64,000 nucleotides of DNA from Mucilaginibacter sabulilitoris (GTDB lineage: Bacteria; Bacteroidota; Bacteroidia; Sphingobacteriales; Sphingobacteriaceae), in assembly GCF_034262375.1 (NCBI RefSeq), contig NZ_CP139558.1, positions 2,108,001 to 2,172,000 on the forward strand, written 5' to 3'. A program made the position numbers and the translations under genes. Positions within the stretch are counted from its first letter, which is position 1, and every line of letters starts with the position of its first letter. Shown here piece after piece: positions 53,632 to 62,898 of the stretch. The notes under the pieces are model-generated. The model did no database searches and was not told the DNA's origin. It saw only the letters and a list, made by a program, of their open reading frames with translations.

Positions 53632-54882
53632 TCCATGCTACCCCATTTTGGAGTAGTTCGCTTAAGATGAACCATAGGATGAAAAACAGGCCGAAATCCT
53701 CTCGCAGTATTTCGGCCCTACATCTACCTATAAAAAACAGCTCTTTTAGAAAGGCGAAAAGGATAATTCAAAAGCAGCGCCATTTTGAAAATATATCTTA
53801 AATGGCGATTTAGACGGTGATCAACATAGATTTCGAGGAAAATACTTCCCAATTAAAGGCAATCATTTGCCCCATTCTATTACATGATGGTTTTGCCTTG
53901 GCTCAAATAAACATGGCTCATCGTATTCATGCTGAAATAATAGTCAGGCATGATGTATTCCATAGATTAATATAGGGCATCAGACTATTGAATAATTCAG
54001 TAGCCATATGTGCTTAGTTCTGCTGGGGCCTGAACTGAACCCTCAACATGAAGTCCACAAGTTATGGGTTGACCAGTTTTTTTGTATTGCAAACATTTAA
54101 AATCCATGTTTAAAAATCATTTATAACCGGCTTTCCTTCACTGAACTTCGTCTATATCCATCATAAAGATGTTTGATAAAAGTTTGTTGTTTCTAATAGT
54201 TTATTCGGCGCCAACTGAAAGCTGGGTAACCAAGCTCATGGGATAGGCTGTCACGAGATTTGTTTTGAAATCGTAATAGAATACAAAATTTTTACTTTTT
54301 GCAATATAAAAAGCTTACGCTCGAAACATGATTAACCTTATCTGCGACAATTTCATATCTATTGCGCGTGTGGGATTCCAAATGCTCAAATATTTAAACC
54401 ACCCTTGAAAAAGCCCTGAAAAGCGGCTTTGAAAATCGGAAGCAAATAGGATTCGGTAGGGAAGTAGGCAATTCATGATATAGCCCAATTAAAGCGATAG
54501 GATGTACGCTGACTCAAACTATGAACAGAATAGGAATTGCATAATGGCTTTCCCCAATCCTTTGTTGTTAGCAGCATTTTGAGTGGCTAATTCCGCTCTC
54601 TTTTCCTTTAATACCGAGTCTGGTACCATAAATTTATTTTATTTATATGGTAATCAGGAATGTTATTTGGGTTATCATTGGTTATCGTACTATACCATAC
54701 ATCAACAAAATATCCAACTATGATATAAATGTAGCCACAAATAAATCAAATATGGTTTGGGGCAGAAGCTCAGTTATTTCCAAAAAGGAAAATATATCCA
54801 AATTGAAATTTAAATAATACATATACTGCTTGGCTGCACCTTATATTAAAATAATAACCGTAATAAGGAGTAGCAGTGCGAT
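53632..54882. other. Long gene-free stretch, 1251 nt
   Basis: Begins with the hairpin at 53689-53717. The rest has stops in all frames and low-complexity AT-rich segments. It probably contains eroded mobile-element DNA upstream of the IS481-type fragment. I could not recognise a specific gene. Confidence 0.4.
53689..53717 (+). terminator. Hairpin after the GH16 gene
   Basis: GGCCGAAAT and ATTTCGGCC, perfect 9-bp stem with an 11-nt loop, 57 nt after the stop; no T-run. Confidence 0.55.
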
Positions 54883-55437
54883 TTGGAACTTAGGTCGGTT
54901 TTCGAGTTTTCTGTTGCCATGTCGAGCTTAGTTCAAATGGATCTCTACAAGATAGCAGCAAGACTTTACCAATATACCGCCATTGATGATTGTAGCGGGT
55001 TTAAAATTATTGAGCTGTATCCAAGCCGCAACGCCACCAACACATTAAAATTTCTCGAAACTGTCATTGAGCAAATGCCATTTCCGATTCAACGTACCCA
55101 GACGGACCGAGGCCTGGAATTCTTTGCCTATTCATTTAAGGTAAGATTAATGGAATATGGTATCAGTTCCAAACCTGTGAAACCACGTTCACCGCACCTC
55201 AATGACAAGGCGGAAAGGACGCAAAGAACAGATCTGGATGAGTTTTATTCTACGATAGATATCGAAGATCCGGATCTGCCTAATTTGCTTTCACAATGGC
55301 AATTCCACTATAATTGGTTTAGATGTTATAGTTCACTTAATGGTAAAACACCAATGGATATGGTTACCTCAATGTCGCTAAAACGCCGTTATCAGAAGAA
55401 GTCGAAGCAATGTATGACCCCAACAAAGACAGAATAA
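54883..55437 (+). mobile_element. IS481-type transposase remnant, integrase core
   Basis: About 180 residues with a DDE integrase core: first Asp in LVQMDLYKIAARLYQYTAID, second in IQRTQTDRGLEFFAYSFKVR, Glu in SPHLNDKAERTQRTDLDEFY, and the closing HYNWFRCYSSLNGKTPMDMV. This is the IS481/IS3-related rve pattern. The N-terminal helix-turn-helix (about 100-150 residues) is missing, and the frame start (TTG 54883) is not a natural one. No terminal inverted repeats were found by eye. A dead copy that marks the start of the accessory segment. Confidence 0.75.
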
Positions 55438-55559
55438 AAGTGCAAAATTATTGGTTGACTGTCAGTAAATAAGTGAAACGATGTCTCTAAATCTCACACC
55501 TAAGGATATTTACGTAGTTATTAATTAGGTTCTGTGCATGAAATACCTTCATGATATTA

Positions 55560-56648
55560 TCAAGCTTTAGCTTTCAAGATCTTCATTAATTCACTATTTA
55601 GATATAATTTTTCTTTTCCAACATATTCACTTATTAAAAAACCAGCCTTTTCTAAATCGTTTAGATAATTACCGACTGTTTTCAGGTTTCCTATTCCTGC
55701 AGCTATTAAGAATGATCTTTTTGTATATGGCAATTTAAACAACACCTCCATCAAATCTTTAGAATAAATTTTAGGCAGTTGCTTTTGTATCGCGGCGCCC
55801 ATTTCAGACATTAGTCTTTCAATTTGGGAAATTTGTTCCCGACCCTTTATAGCCGTACTTTCCACCATAGCAAGTATATAAATTATCCAAGTCTCCCAAT
55901 CCGCTTTCTCTGTAACTAGACGCAGGCCCGTATAGTATTCGGATTTGTGCTTAATGATATAATCGCTCATATACAGCGCTGGAAGCTTAAGCAGACTTGT
56001 TAATTTTAAATACAGTAATAAGATAATACGGCCAGTTCTGCCGTTACCGTCAATGAAGGGATGAATAGCTTCAAACTGGTAATGAATGAGTGCCAGTTTA
56101 ATCAACGGATCTATTTGATCATCCGCATGTATAAAATCCTCTAAGGCCTTGAGCTTATCTCTTATAATATTTTCACCTTCAGGCGGTGTATAAACCACCT
56201 TCCCGGTTGTTGGATTTGTTAATTTTGTCCCGGGTGTATTTCTTATGCCAGACGTATTTTCCTTTATTATCTGCATTATAGAGATAAAAAGGTTGGTATT
56301 AAGCACTGGGCGATACTGTAACTGTTCAAAGCCGTGCCATAAAGCATCCTTATAGTGAATAACCTCTTTGGTTGCATGGTCTTCAATTTTTTTATCAGAG
56401 ATAGATGCTTTAAATAACTCGTCTTGCGTAGTTATAATATTCTCAATGGCAGAGCTTGCCTGTGCTTCTTGCAGATTGATCGTATCTACAAATAAGGTTG
56501 GATTTGGCAGGTTGGTTACAGCTCCCTTCAGCTCGGCTAGCGCCCTACTTGCTTTAATGGTCTTTTTCAGAATATTTACTGTTTCAATTTCCTGTTTTGG
56601 CGGTAATGGTGGTAAATCATTAAAGGGTTTTTCAGGATCGTATACCAT
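55560..56648 (-). CDS. Fic family protein AMP-transferase with N-terminal inhibitory helix and winged helix
   Basis: 362 residues. The N-terminus has the inhibitory motif SSAIEN ((S/T)xxxE(G/N), near residue 67), so this is a class II Fic protein held inactive by its own helix. Fic core: FEAIHPFIDGNGRTGRIILL (HPFxDGNGRxGR), complete. Flap region: GKVVYTPPEG. The C-terminus (from about 300) has a winged helix: LPYTKRSFLIAAGIGNLKTV, GNYLNDLEKAGFL. Family members transfer AMP to a protein Tyr/Ser/Thr. The DNA-binding end suggests autoregulation at the operators at 56664-56744. Divergent from another Fic gene. Confidence 0.92.
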   Translation of the reverse strand: MVYDPEKPFNDLPPLPPKQEIETVNILKKTIKASRALAELKGAVTNLPNPTLFVDTINLQEAQASSAIENIITTQDELFKASISDKKIEDHATKEVIHYKDALWHGFEQLQYRPVLNTNLFISIMQIIKENTSGIRNTPGTKLTNPTTGKVVYTPPEGENIIRDKLKALEDFIHADDQIDPLIKLALIHYQFEAIHPFIDGNGRTGRIILLLYLKLTSLLKLPALYMSDYIIKHKSEYYTGLRLVTEKADWETWIIYILAMVESTAIKGREQISQIERLMSEMGAAIQKQLPKIYSKDLMEVLFKLPYTKRSFLIAAGIGNLKTVGNYLNDLEKAGFLISEYVGKEKLYLNSELMKILKAKA

Positions 56649-56663
56649 AATTGTCGAAAGTAA

Positions 56664-56744
56664 GTTTTACACTCGTGTATATTTCAAGAGTAAATATAGG
56701 TATTTTTTACTCTTGTTTAATTTTCGAGCGTAAAATTTACCCTC
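56664..56744. promoter_or_regulatory. Operator-like repeat cluster (GAGTAAA half-sites) upstream of the minus-strand Fic gene
   Basis: Half-sites: GTTTTACACTC (56664-56674), CAAGAGTAAA (56685-56694), TTTACTCTTG (56706-56715) and the near-palindrome GAGCGTAAAATTTACCCTC (56726-56744). The middle pair is a perfect 10-bp inverted repeat. Spacing suits several bound dimers. It lies 16-96 nt before ATG 56648. Confidence 0.6.
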
Positions 56745-56918
56745 ATTGTGGATTACCTTTAAAAACCCTAAAGCCCAACTTTTATAAAAAAACATGCTGA
56801 CATAACCTTTGGCACAAGTCATATAGACAGCAATGGAAATATTTCGGGGCAAAGAATTTACTGTAAACCCGTAGTAAAGACTTTGGCTTTAAGAATAAAG
56901 TCAATAAAACGAACATTA

Positions 56919-56988
56919 AGCCGATTAAAAATGAATATTGGCTCAAAAATTAGTTAAATTTGAGCCGAATAATTAACCTAATCGGCTC
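56919..56988. promoter_or_regulatory. Operator-like repeat cluster (GAGCC half-sites) upstream of the plus-strand Fic gene
   Basis: AGCCGATTA (56919-56927) pairs with TAATCGGCT (56979-56987); GGCTCAAA (56940-56947) with TTTGAGCC (56959-56966); GAGCCGA (56962-56968) with TCGGCTC (56982-56988). A TAAATTTG -7 box match lies inside (56955-56962), so occupancy would block the promoter. The cluster ends 3 nt before ATG 56992. Confidence 0.65.
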
Positions 56989-56991
56989 ATT

Positions 56992-58095
56992 ATGTACAAT
57001 TGGCAACTTTTAGAATGGCCTAACTTTGTTTATGAAGTAAAGGAAATCCAACCGTTAATCTTGGCATTTGCGCAGGAAACAGGAGAGGTAAGCGGTGTGA
57101 TTCAAGGACTACCTGACGACTTAAAGCAAGAAACTCTCCTTCAGCTCATGTTGTCTGAAGCGGTTAAAACCTCTGAAATTGAGGGCGAGTATATCAGCCG
57201 TGAGGATGTAATGTCATCTATTAGAAATAATCTCGGCCTGAATGAAACGCTCATTAACGTAAAGGATCAACGGGCGGGAGGGGTGACTCAATTACTACTA
57301 GATGTACGGAAATCGTTTGATCGGCCGCTAAGTTTGGGTATGCTCCAAGCTTGGCACGAAATGTTGATGACCGGCGCACGTAACATTAATCCTGGCGAAT
57401 GGAGAATAGGGGTCGAGCCTATGCAGATAGTTTCAGGTGCGTACGGCCGAGAGATCATACATTATGAAGCACCACCATCTTCCGATGTTCCTAAAGAAAT
57501 GGAGAGGTTTGTTCAATGGTACAATAAAGCTACTTTTCCACTGAAAGGGGAAGTTGCCGAAGCGGTACTCAAGTCGGCTGTGGCGCATCTGTATTTTGAA
57601 TCTATACATCCTTTTGAAGATGGTAATGGTCGTATAGGACGCGCTATCTCAGAGAAAGCGTTGTCACAATCTATCGGACGACCTGTTATGCTCAGCCTTT
57701 CTAAAATCATTGAACACGATAAAGCGACCTATTACGCCGCCTTAAAGGAAGCACAGCGGTCATTGGATATCACCGCTTGGATTAATTATTTCGCTTCTGT
57801 AATTCTGGAAGCCCAACGTGATGCAAAGGCCATGGTGCAGTTTACGTTGAGGAAATCTCAATTTTTCGACCGATATAAGCATCAGCTTAATGAGCGACAA
57901 TTGAAAGCTGTCAATAAGATCCTCGAAAAAGGCGCCGATGGCTTCGAAGGAGGGATGACAGCTAAGAAATATATTGGCATTACTAAAACCTCTAAAGCTA
58001 CCGCTACTCGTGACCTGCAAGAGCTCCAAGCCATGGGCGTTTTAGTTCAGGAGGGGGCGGGAAGGTCAATACGATATCAGTTGAATTTAGTTTAG
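56992..58095 (+). CDS. Fic/DOC family protein with DUF4172-type N-terminus and winged helix
   Basis: 367 residues. Begins MYNWQLLEWPNFVYEVKEIQ, typical of the Fic N-terminal domain DUF4172. Inhibitory motif TSEIEG (near residue 61). Fic core: FESIHPFEDGNGRIGRAISE (HPFxDGNGRxGR), intact. Substrate flap near HYEAPPSSDVP. The C-terminus has a winged helix: GGMTAKKYIGITKTSKATAT, RDLQELQAMGVLVQEG. A self-inhibited AMP-transferase with possible DNA binding. Divergent from the other Fic gene; the two share only the core, so they are different subfamilies, not a duplication. Confidence 0.92.
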   Translation: MYNWQLLEWPNFVYEVKEIQPLILAFAQETGEVSGVIQGLPDDLKQETLLQLMLSEAVKTSEIEGEYISREDVMSSIRNNLGLNETLINVKDQRAGGVTQLLLDVRKSFDRPLSLGMLQAWHEMLMTGARNINPGEWRIGVEPMQIVSGAYGREIIHYEAPPSSDVPKEMERFVQWYNKATFPLKGEVAEAVLKSAVAHLYFESIHPFEDGNGRIGRAISEKALSQSIGRPVMLSLSKIIEHDKATYYAALKEAQRSLDITAWINYFASVILEAQRDAKAMVQFTLRKSQFFDRYKHQLNERQLKAVNKILEKGADGFEGGMTAKKYIGITKTSKATATRDLQELQAMGVLVQEGAGRSIRYQLNLV

Positions 58096-58117
58096 GTTTT
58101 AGGAATAGGCTTTCTTA

Positions 58118-58468
58118 TTACAAGCGTTGAGGTGGGGGTAACACTTTGTATGGAGGAATAGGGAACTGTTGTAGTGGCGAAAAGTCACCTTTAAATACAT
58201 CCAATTCAAATAAGTCGCCGTTATCATCGACATTAATAGCAAAGCTAACTGGAACTTCGTCTATATCCAATATTGAGATGTTAGCTATTCCTTTGTGGAA
58301 TTTCCGCATTTTTCCGTCATTGTATAAGAACTTAAGACTCCCCATGCCCCCATCATCCATTTCTTGGACAGTACTTTTAGATATATCTTGGGTATAATCC
58401 TTATTAAGAGAGTTATCTCTTAGCATAAATACAATTAGATCTTGTTCTTCTTTTTTTAGATTTCTCAT
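58118..58468 (-). CDS. DUF6984-like small protein (possible immunity protein)
   Basis: 116 residues: LKKEEQDLIVFMLRDNSLNK, STVQEMDDGGMGSLKFLYND, then ISILDIDEVPVSFAINVDDN and GDLFELDVFKGDFSPLQQFP. The DGGMGSLxF and LFELDVxKxDFSPL blocks fit DUF6984 as I know it. These proteins are often found downstream of polymorphic toxins. Here it is 270 nt from an RHS fragment, so immunity is a guess. No signal peptide. Convergent with the Fic gene at 56992. Confidence 0.55.
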   Translation of the reverse strand: MRNLKKEEQDLIVFMLRDNSLNKDYTQDISKSTVQEMDDGGMGSLKFLYNDGKMRKFHKGIANISILDIDEVPVSFAINVDDNGDLFELDVFKGDFSPLQQFPIPPYKVLPPPQRL

Positions 58469-58736
58469 ATAATTTATTTAGGAATAGTAATTCTTCCAAC
58501 GTTAATTACACCATTTCGCAATTTCATCGCTTTGCAGGTAACCTCAACTCCATTAACGGTTATTGTGTCCTAATGGTTAACTTTCCAGTAGTCATTTGAC
58601 TAACCACGGTTGGCAAATCATTTTTTTATGGCCGTTTGAACTGCTTTTATTTCAGATGGAATCAAACCCGCTTATTAAAGATATCTAATAGCATGCGAAA
58701 TTTTGATTAGTTACGTTGCACGTTGTCATTAGCTAT

Positions 58737-59306
58737 CTAAATTTGAATACTGCATATGACGCCCAATGCACTGTACTCTTTTACTATTTCCGTTGCCAAC
58801 GTTAAATCACTAAACCGCAAGTTCCTGGCAAACTGGTAAGCGATATTACCGTTATAGTATTTGGTTGCCCCGGTATTGTAACGCAGTTCCTCGGCAAAAA
58901 GCGGCGAACTGTTCGTCTTCAGCCAGCCGCGTTCATTGTAGGCGTAAGTGATATCCTGCCGAAAGTTTACGCTATCCGTGCTGTGCAGGTGCTTTTTCCA
59001 CAACTGGCCAGTCTCGTTATAATCCATTTGAGATATCAGCGTGCGGGTGTCTGCTGTCTGACCGCCATTAGTAATCTGCTCCCAGGTTTTTACCTTCCTG
59101 CCCATATGGTCATAGATATACTGATTATCTACTGTCACTGCCGGTGTCGCAGTATTAGCTGATGTCCAGTGCTTACGCTGTGTTCTGGTGATCTGGTCGT
59201 TGAGGTTATACTTTATGGTTTCTACGTCGTAGTTTGCTGTATTCAGGGCGCCCCCCAGATAATGACGCTCGGTCGTTTGTCCCCGTCTGCCTTTGATAGT
59301 GCTATT
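58737..59306 (-). pseudogene. RHS/YD-repeat protein fragment
   Basis: Frame open from the stop at 59307 to 58737 without an upstream ATG; the first usable start is GTG 59138. Repeats: TERHYLGGALNTANYDVETI, YNLNDQITRTQRKHW, NQYIYDHMGRKVKTWEQITN, MDYNETGQLWKKHLHSTDS, ITYAYNERGWLKTNSSPLFA. These are YD/RHS repeats (YdxxGrxxx). Full RHS proteins have over 1000 residues; both ends are missing. An orphan core fragment left by recombination beside a possible immunity gene. Confidence 0.7.
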
Positions 59307-59458
59307 CTATTTCTAAATCGCAAAATTAGAGACGGTTAACAAATATACAAAATAACAGGCATCTAAATTTGCACATTTAATAAAAGGATTATAAGTACTG
59401 CTGTATAACGTTAATAATAATAGAACAATATTGCGCTCCTTTTAAATGTGCATAAAAT

Positions 59459-59466
59459 TATTTTTG
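59459..59466 (+). promoter_or_regulatory. -7 box match (TATTTTTG) before the restriction operon
   Basis: TATTTTTG fits TAnnTTTG, 43 nt before ATG 59510. A TTG at 59431-59433 lies 25 nt upstream, slightly too far for the usual spacing. Confidence 0.35.
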
Positions 59467-59487
59467 GTGCTAAGGATTTTAGTTTAA

Positions 59488-59508
59488 ACTTGTCAAAATT
59501 TGACAAGT
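59488..59508. promoter_or_regulatory. Perfect 21-bp palindrome, likely Xre operator
   Basis: ACTTGTCAAA-A-TTTGACAAGT, perfect apart from the central base, ending 2 nt before the start codon of the Xre gene. Position and symmetry are those of a C-protein box or repressor operator that also covers the ribosome-landing region. Confidence 0.75.
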
Positions 59509-59509
59509 A

Positions 59510-59833
59510 ATGGCAAACCAGTTCGGCACCAGGATCAGGCAGCTCCGCGAAGACGGCAGGCTCTTACAAAAGCAGGTAGCTGACCGGCTACATATAGACT
59601 CACCGATGTTAAGTAAGATCGAAAGCGGCGATCGCAAAGCTAAAAAAGAACAGGTTAATCAGTTCGCTTTGGCATTGCAAGCAGACAGTGAAGAATTGCT
59701 GACCCTATGGCTGGCGGATCATTTGCTGGACGTGGTGGCCGGAGAGCAACTGGGCCTTAAAGCAATCACGCTAGCGGGTGCCCAAATTAAAAATCATTTA
59801 AAAGATAATTTAACACTGGCAAATGGCTTATAA
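59510..59833 (+). CDS. Xre family helix-turn-helix regulator (controller-like)
   Basis: 107 residues. HTH in residues 5-60: GTRIRQLREDGRLLQKQVAD, RLHIDSPMLSKIESGDRKAK. The rest (VNQFALALQADSEELLTLWL) is helical and may dimerise. It overlaps the nuclease/methyltransferase gene by 11 bp, so they are coupled. With the palindrome just before its start codon it resembles a C-protein that times expression of a restriction system: it would repress or activate its own promoter. Slightly longer than classic C-proteins (about 80 aa). Confidence 0.85.
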   Translation: MANQFGTRIRQLREDGRLLQKQVADRLHIDSPMLSKIESGDRKAKKEQVNQFALALQADSEELLTLWLADHLLDVVAGEQLGLKAITLAGAQIKNHLKDNLTLANGL

Positions 59834-62800
59834 TGTTACCCATACTAAAGAAGAATGCCGTTTGCAGTTGCAACAGCTGGTGGAAGCGTTTGTTGCCCAG
59901 TATGATGCATATAGTAAAAATACCTATAACGAGGCGCAGTTGCGCGTGGATTTTATCAGCCCACTACTGAAGACATTCGGCTGGGATATCGATAACGAAT
60001 CTGCCCAAACGCAGTTCATGCGTGATGTCATCCAAGAGGAGGCCATAGAGGTTGTCGAAGCTGATATCTTAGCCAAAAAAAATCCGGACTATACGTTGCG
60101 TGTACAAGGTACCAGGAAAGTTTTCGTGGAAGCTAAAAAAGTAGCAGTAGATATTGAGCATTCTGCCGGGTCGGCTTTCCAGGCACGCCGTTATGGTTGG
60201 AGTGCGAACTTAGGGGTTACGATTTTAACGAATTTTGATAGGCTGGTAGTTTATGACTGCCGCTACCAGCCCAATAGCACGGATCAACCTTCTGTTGCGC
60301 GATATCGCATTTTTCGGCATACAGACTTTCTGGCAAACCTTGATGTTCTTTACGACCTGCTTTCCTATTCTTCGATATCAGCGGGCTTTTTGGATGAATA
60401 TTTTTCACTGAGTGTACCAGAACTTACCACTTTTGATGAGGTGTTCTTGGGTCAAATAGAAAAATGGCGCCTACAGCTGGCGGGAAACATCATCACCAGT
60501 AACCCTGGACTGGATGAGGAAACGGTTAATATCCTGGTGCAGCGTTTGCTGAACCGGATCGTATTCCTGCGTATTTGCGAAGACCGCGATATTGAAAAAT
60601 ACGAGACCTTGAAAAAGGTAAAAAACTATGACGAACTGAAAGTGGTTTTCTTGAGTTCTGATCAAAAATATAATTCCGGCCTGTTCGATTTCATCGACGA
60701 TCAGCTCTCTTTGCGGATCAATCTGGATGCAGCTATCCTGGTGGGGATTTTTAACGAACTCTATTACCCGGAAAGTCCTTATGATTTCTCCGTGGTGGAT
60801 CCAGCCATACTTGGACAGATATATGAACGCTACTTAGGTAGTCGAATTTCGGTTACCGCGCCAGGTCAGATCACACTGGTAGAAGAACCAGAAGTAGCGG
60901 CATCCAGCGGCGTAGTGCCGACACCTAAACTGGTGGTGCGACAATTGATCCGTGAAACACTAGAGCCCTTGTTTAAAGGCAAAACATTGGCCGAAATAGA
61001 GCACCTGAAGATCGCGGACATCTGCTGCGGCTCGGGTACCTTCCTAGTTGCGCTTTACGATTACTTGCTAGAAAAGATCACGCTGGCCTTGATTGCCACG
61101 GGCGACCCTGACCATGAACTTTTGGCTTTGGACAAAACAGGCTCATATAGCCTGACTTTAAAAGGGCGACACGCGGTACTTCTTAACCATATTTACGGGG
61201 TGGATATTAATCCCTACGCGGTTGAAGTAACCAAGTTTAGCCTATTCCTTAAATTATTAGAGCAGGAGGATTCAGGATCGGTGAATCACTTTTTAGCTCA
61301 TCATGGTAAAAAGGTGTTACCTTCACTGGACGGCCATATCAAAACCGGTAACTCGCTGGTAGATGATAGCTATTTTACTTTCGACCTAACCGCCATTAAC
61401 AATGATGACCTGCTATATAAGGTCAAGCCTTTTAACTGGTCGACGGAGTTTCCTTTCTTAGCTGGATCAGGCGGCTTCGACGCGATCATTGGCAACCCAC
61501 CTTATGTCCGTATCCAGCATATGGTGAAGTACCTGGCGGAAGAAATCAAATTCTACCAGCACGCTGTGGCGGGCTATACGGTGGCCCAGTCGGATACTTT
61601 TGATAAATACTATTTGTTTATCCAGCGGGCCGTACAACTGCTGTTGCCTTCCGGCCGATTAGGTTATATTGTGCCCAATAAATTCTTTATCGTAAAAGGC
61701 GGCCGAGCGCTACGCCGTTTTATAACAAGCAACAGCGAACTGGCTAAGATCATCCACTTTGGGGTAACGCAGGTTTTCCCGCAGCGCAGCACTTATACCG
61801 CGATCGTTGTTTTGGGGCCGACCGGCAATGATCAGTTTGAATTTAAGCGGATCAAACACCTGGCGAAGGAATTATACTCTGGCCGCACCACTTATAAAAC
61901 TTATGAAAAAGGAAATTTTGGGGAAGAACCCTGGATTTTCTTGGCGGAGGAAACCCAGGAGGTCTTTAATAAACTATATGCGGCCGGCACCGTTCCACTG
62001 AACAGCGTGGCGGAGATTACCGTGGGACTACAAACCAGCGCCGACAAGATCTATATTTTCCAACCAATTGCAGAAACAGCGGCAACCTACAGCTTCCATA
62101 AAGGCGGCGTTACTTATGAAGTAGAAAAGGCGATCTGTAAATCCTGTCTTTACGACTTGAGTTTTGGGCTGTTTGACATTGTACAGGGTAATGCCCAGAT
62201 GATCTTTCCCTATATAATTGCGGACAAGGCGGAAGTATTCAACGAAGCTTATTTCGAAGCCAATTACCCGCTGGCTTGGACTTACCTTTTCCTGCATAAA
62301 GCGGCATTGGAAAAAAGAAGCATCAACGGTTCTAAAGAGCCGAAGTGGTACCAGTTCGGACGTTCACAAAGCCTTACCAAGTTTCATGCGAACAATAAGC
62401 TGATCTGGCCAGTATTATCAAAAGAAGCCAGTTATGTGTTTGACGAGGCGAACATCCAGTTCACCGGTGGCGGCAACGGTCCTTACTATTCCCTACTGAG
62501 CAGCACAGGTTATTCGCCATTATATTTCATGGCAATACTGGCTCATCCTTTATTCGAAGGCATGATCAAGTCGGGTGCTAGTGAATTCCGAGGCGCTTAT
62601 TATTCGCATGGTAAGCAGTTTATGGAGCGCTTACCTATTCGTGCAATAAATTTCGCAGATGCGGCGGAACTCAAACTGCATGACGACGTGATAGCGACAG
62701 TCAAGCAAGTGATTAGCACGAAAAAGAGTTATCAAGATATGCAGAACCCAGCCAGGAAAGTAGTGCTGCGGCGAAAACTGGAGTTTTTAGAAACAGGCCT

Positions 62801-62894
62801 GCTGGAACAGGTGAATCAATTATACGGAATCACAGTATCTGATATCAACACAGCGCTTAGTGACCAGATTTTTATAACAGATTTTGAAGAATAA
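59823..62894 (+). CDS. Eco57I-like restriction endonuclease/adenine methyltransferase fusion (type IIG-like)
   Basis: 1023 residues. N-terminal nuclease domain: LRVDFISPLLKTFGWDI, then EADILAKKNPDYTLRVQ and KVFVEAKKVAVDIE, a PD-(D/E)xK pattern (PDY...EAK). Methyltransferase: motif I IADICCGSGTFLVAL (near 398), motif IV IIGNPPYVRIQHM (near 557), so N6-adenine type. C-terminal TaqI-like specificity region: VPLNSVAEITVGLQTSADKI, GASEFRGAYYSHGKQFMERL. One polypeptide would cut and modify; recognition sequence unknown. Overlaps the Xre gene and is 4 nt before the next methyltransferase. The site of the target recognition is inferred only from position. Confidence 0.9.
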   Translation: MAYNVTHTKEECRLQLQQLVEAFVAQYDAYSKNTYNEAQLRVDFISPLLKTFGWDIDNESAQTQFMRDVIQEEAIEVVEADILAKKNPDYTLRVQGTRKVFVEAKKVAVDIEHSAGSAFQARRYGWSANLGVTILTNFDRLVVYDCRYQPNSTDQPSVARYRIFRHTDFLANLDVLYDLLSYSSISAGFLDEYFSLSVPELTTFDEVFLGQIEKWRLQLAGNIITSNPGLDEETVNILVQRLLNRIVFLRICEDRDIEKYETLKKVKNYDELKVVFLSSDQKYNSGLFDFIDDQLSLRINLDAAILVGIFNELYYPESPYDFSVVDPAILGQIYERYLGSRISVTAPGQITLVEEPEVAASSGVVPTPKLVVRQLIRETLEPLFKGKTLAEIEHLKIADICCGSGTFLVALYDYLLEKITLALIATGDPDHELLALDKTGSYSLTLKGRHAVLLNHIYGVDINPYAVEVTKFSLFLKLLEQEDSGSVNHFLAHHGKKVLPSLDGHIKTGNSLVDDSYFTFDLTAINNDDLLYKVKPFNWSTEFPFLAGSGGFDAIIGNPPYVRIQHMVKYLAEEIKFYQHAVAGYTVAQSDTFDKYYLFIQRAVQLLLPSGRLGYIVPNKFFIVKGGRALRRFITSNSELAKIIHFGVTQVFPQRSTYTAIVVLGPTGNDQFEFKRIKHLAKELYSGRTTYKTYEKGNFGEEPWIFLAEETQEVFNKLYAAGTVPLNSVAEITVGLQTSADKIYIFQPIAETAATYSFHKGGVTYEVEKAICKSCLYDLSFGLFDIVQGNAQMIFPYIIADKAEVFNEAYFEANYPLAWTYLFLHKAALEKRSINGSKEPKWYQFGRSQSLTKFHANNKLIWPVLSKEASYVFDEANIQFTGGGNGPYYSLLSSTGYSPLYFMAILAHPLFEGMIKSGASEFRGAYYSHGKQFMERLPIRAINFADAAELKLHDDVIATVKQVISTKKSYQDMQNPARKVVLRRKLEFLETGLLEQVNQLYGITVSDINTALSDQIFITDFEE

Positions 62895-62898
62895 CGCG

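Larger units (their letters stand above)
56649..56991. other. Divergent intergenic region between two Fic genes, 343 nt
   Basis: Holds two separate inverted-repeat clusters (56664-56744 and 56919-56988), each near one Fic gene. No gene. Confidence 0.6.
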
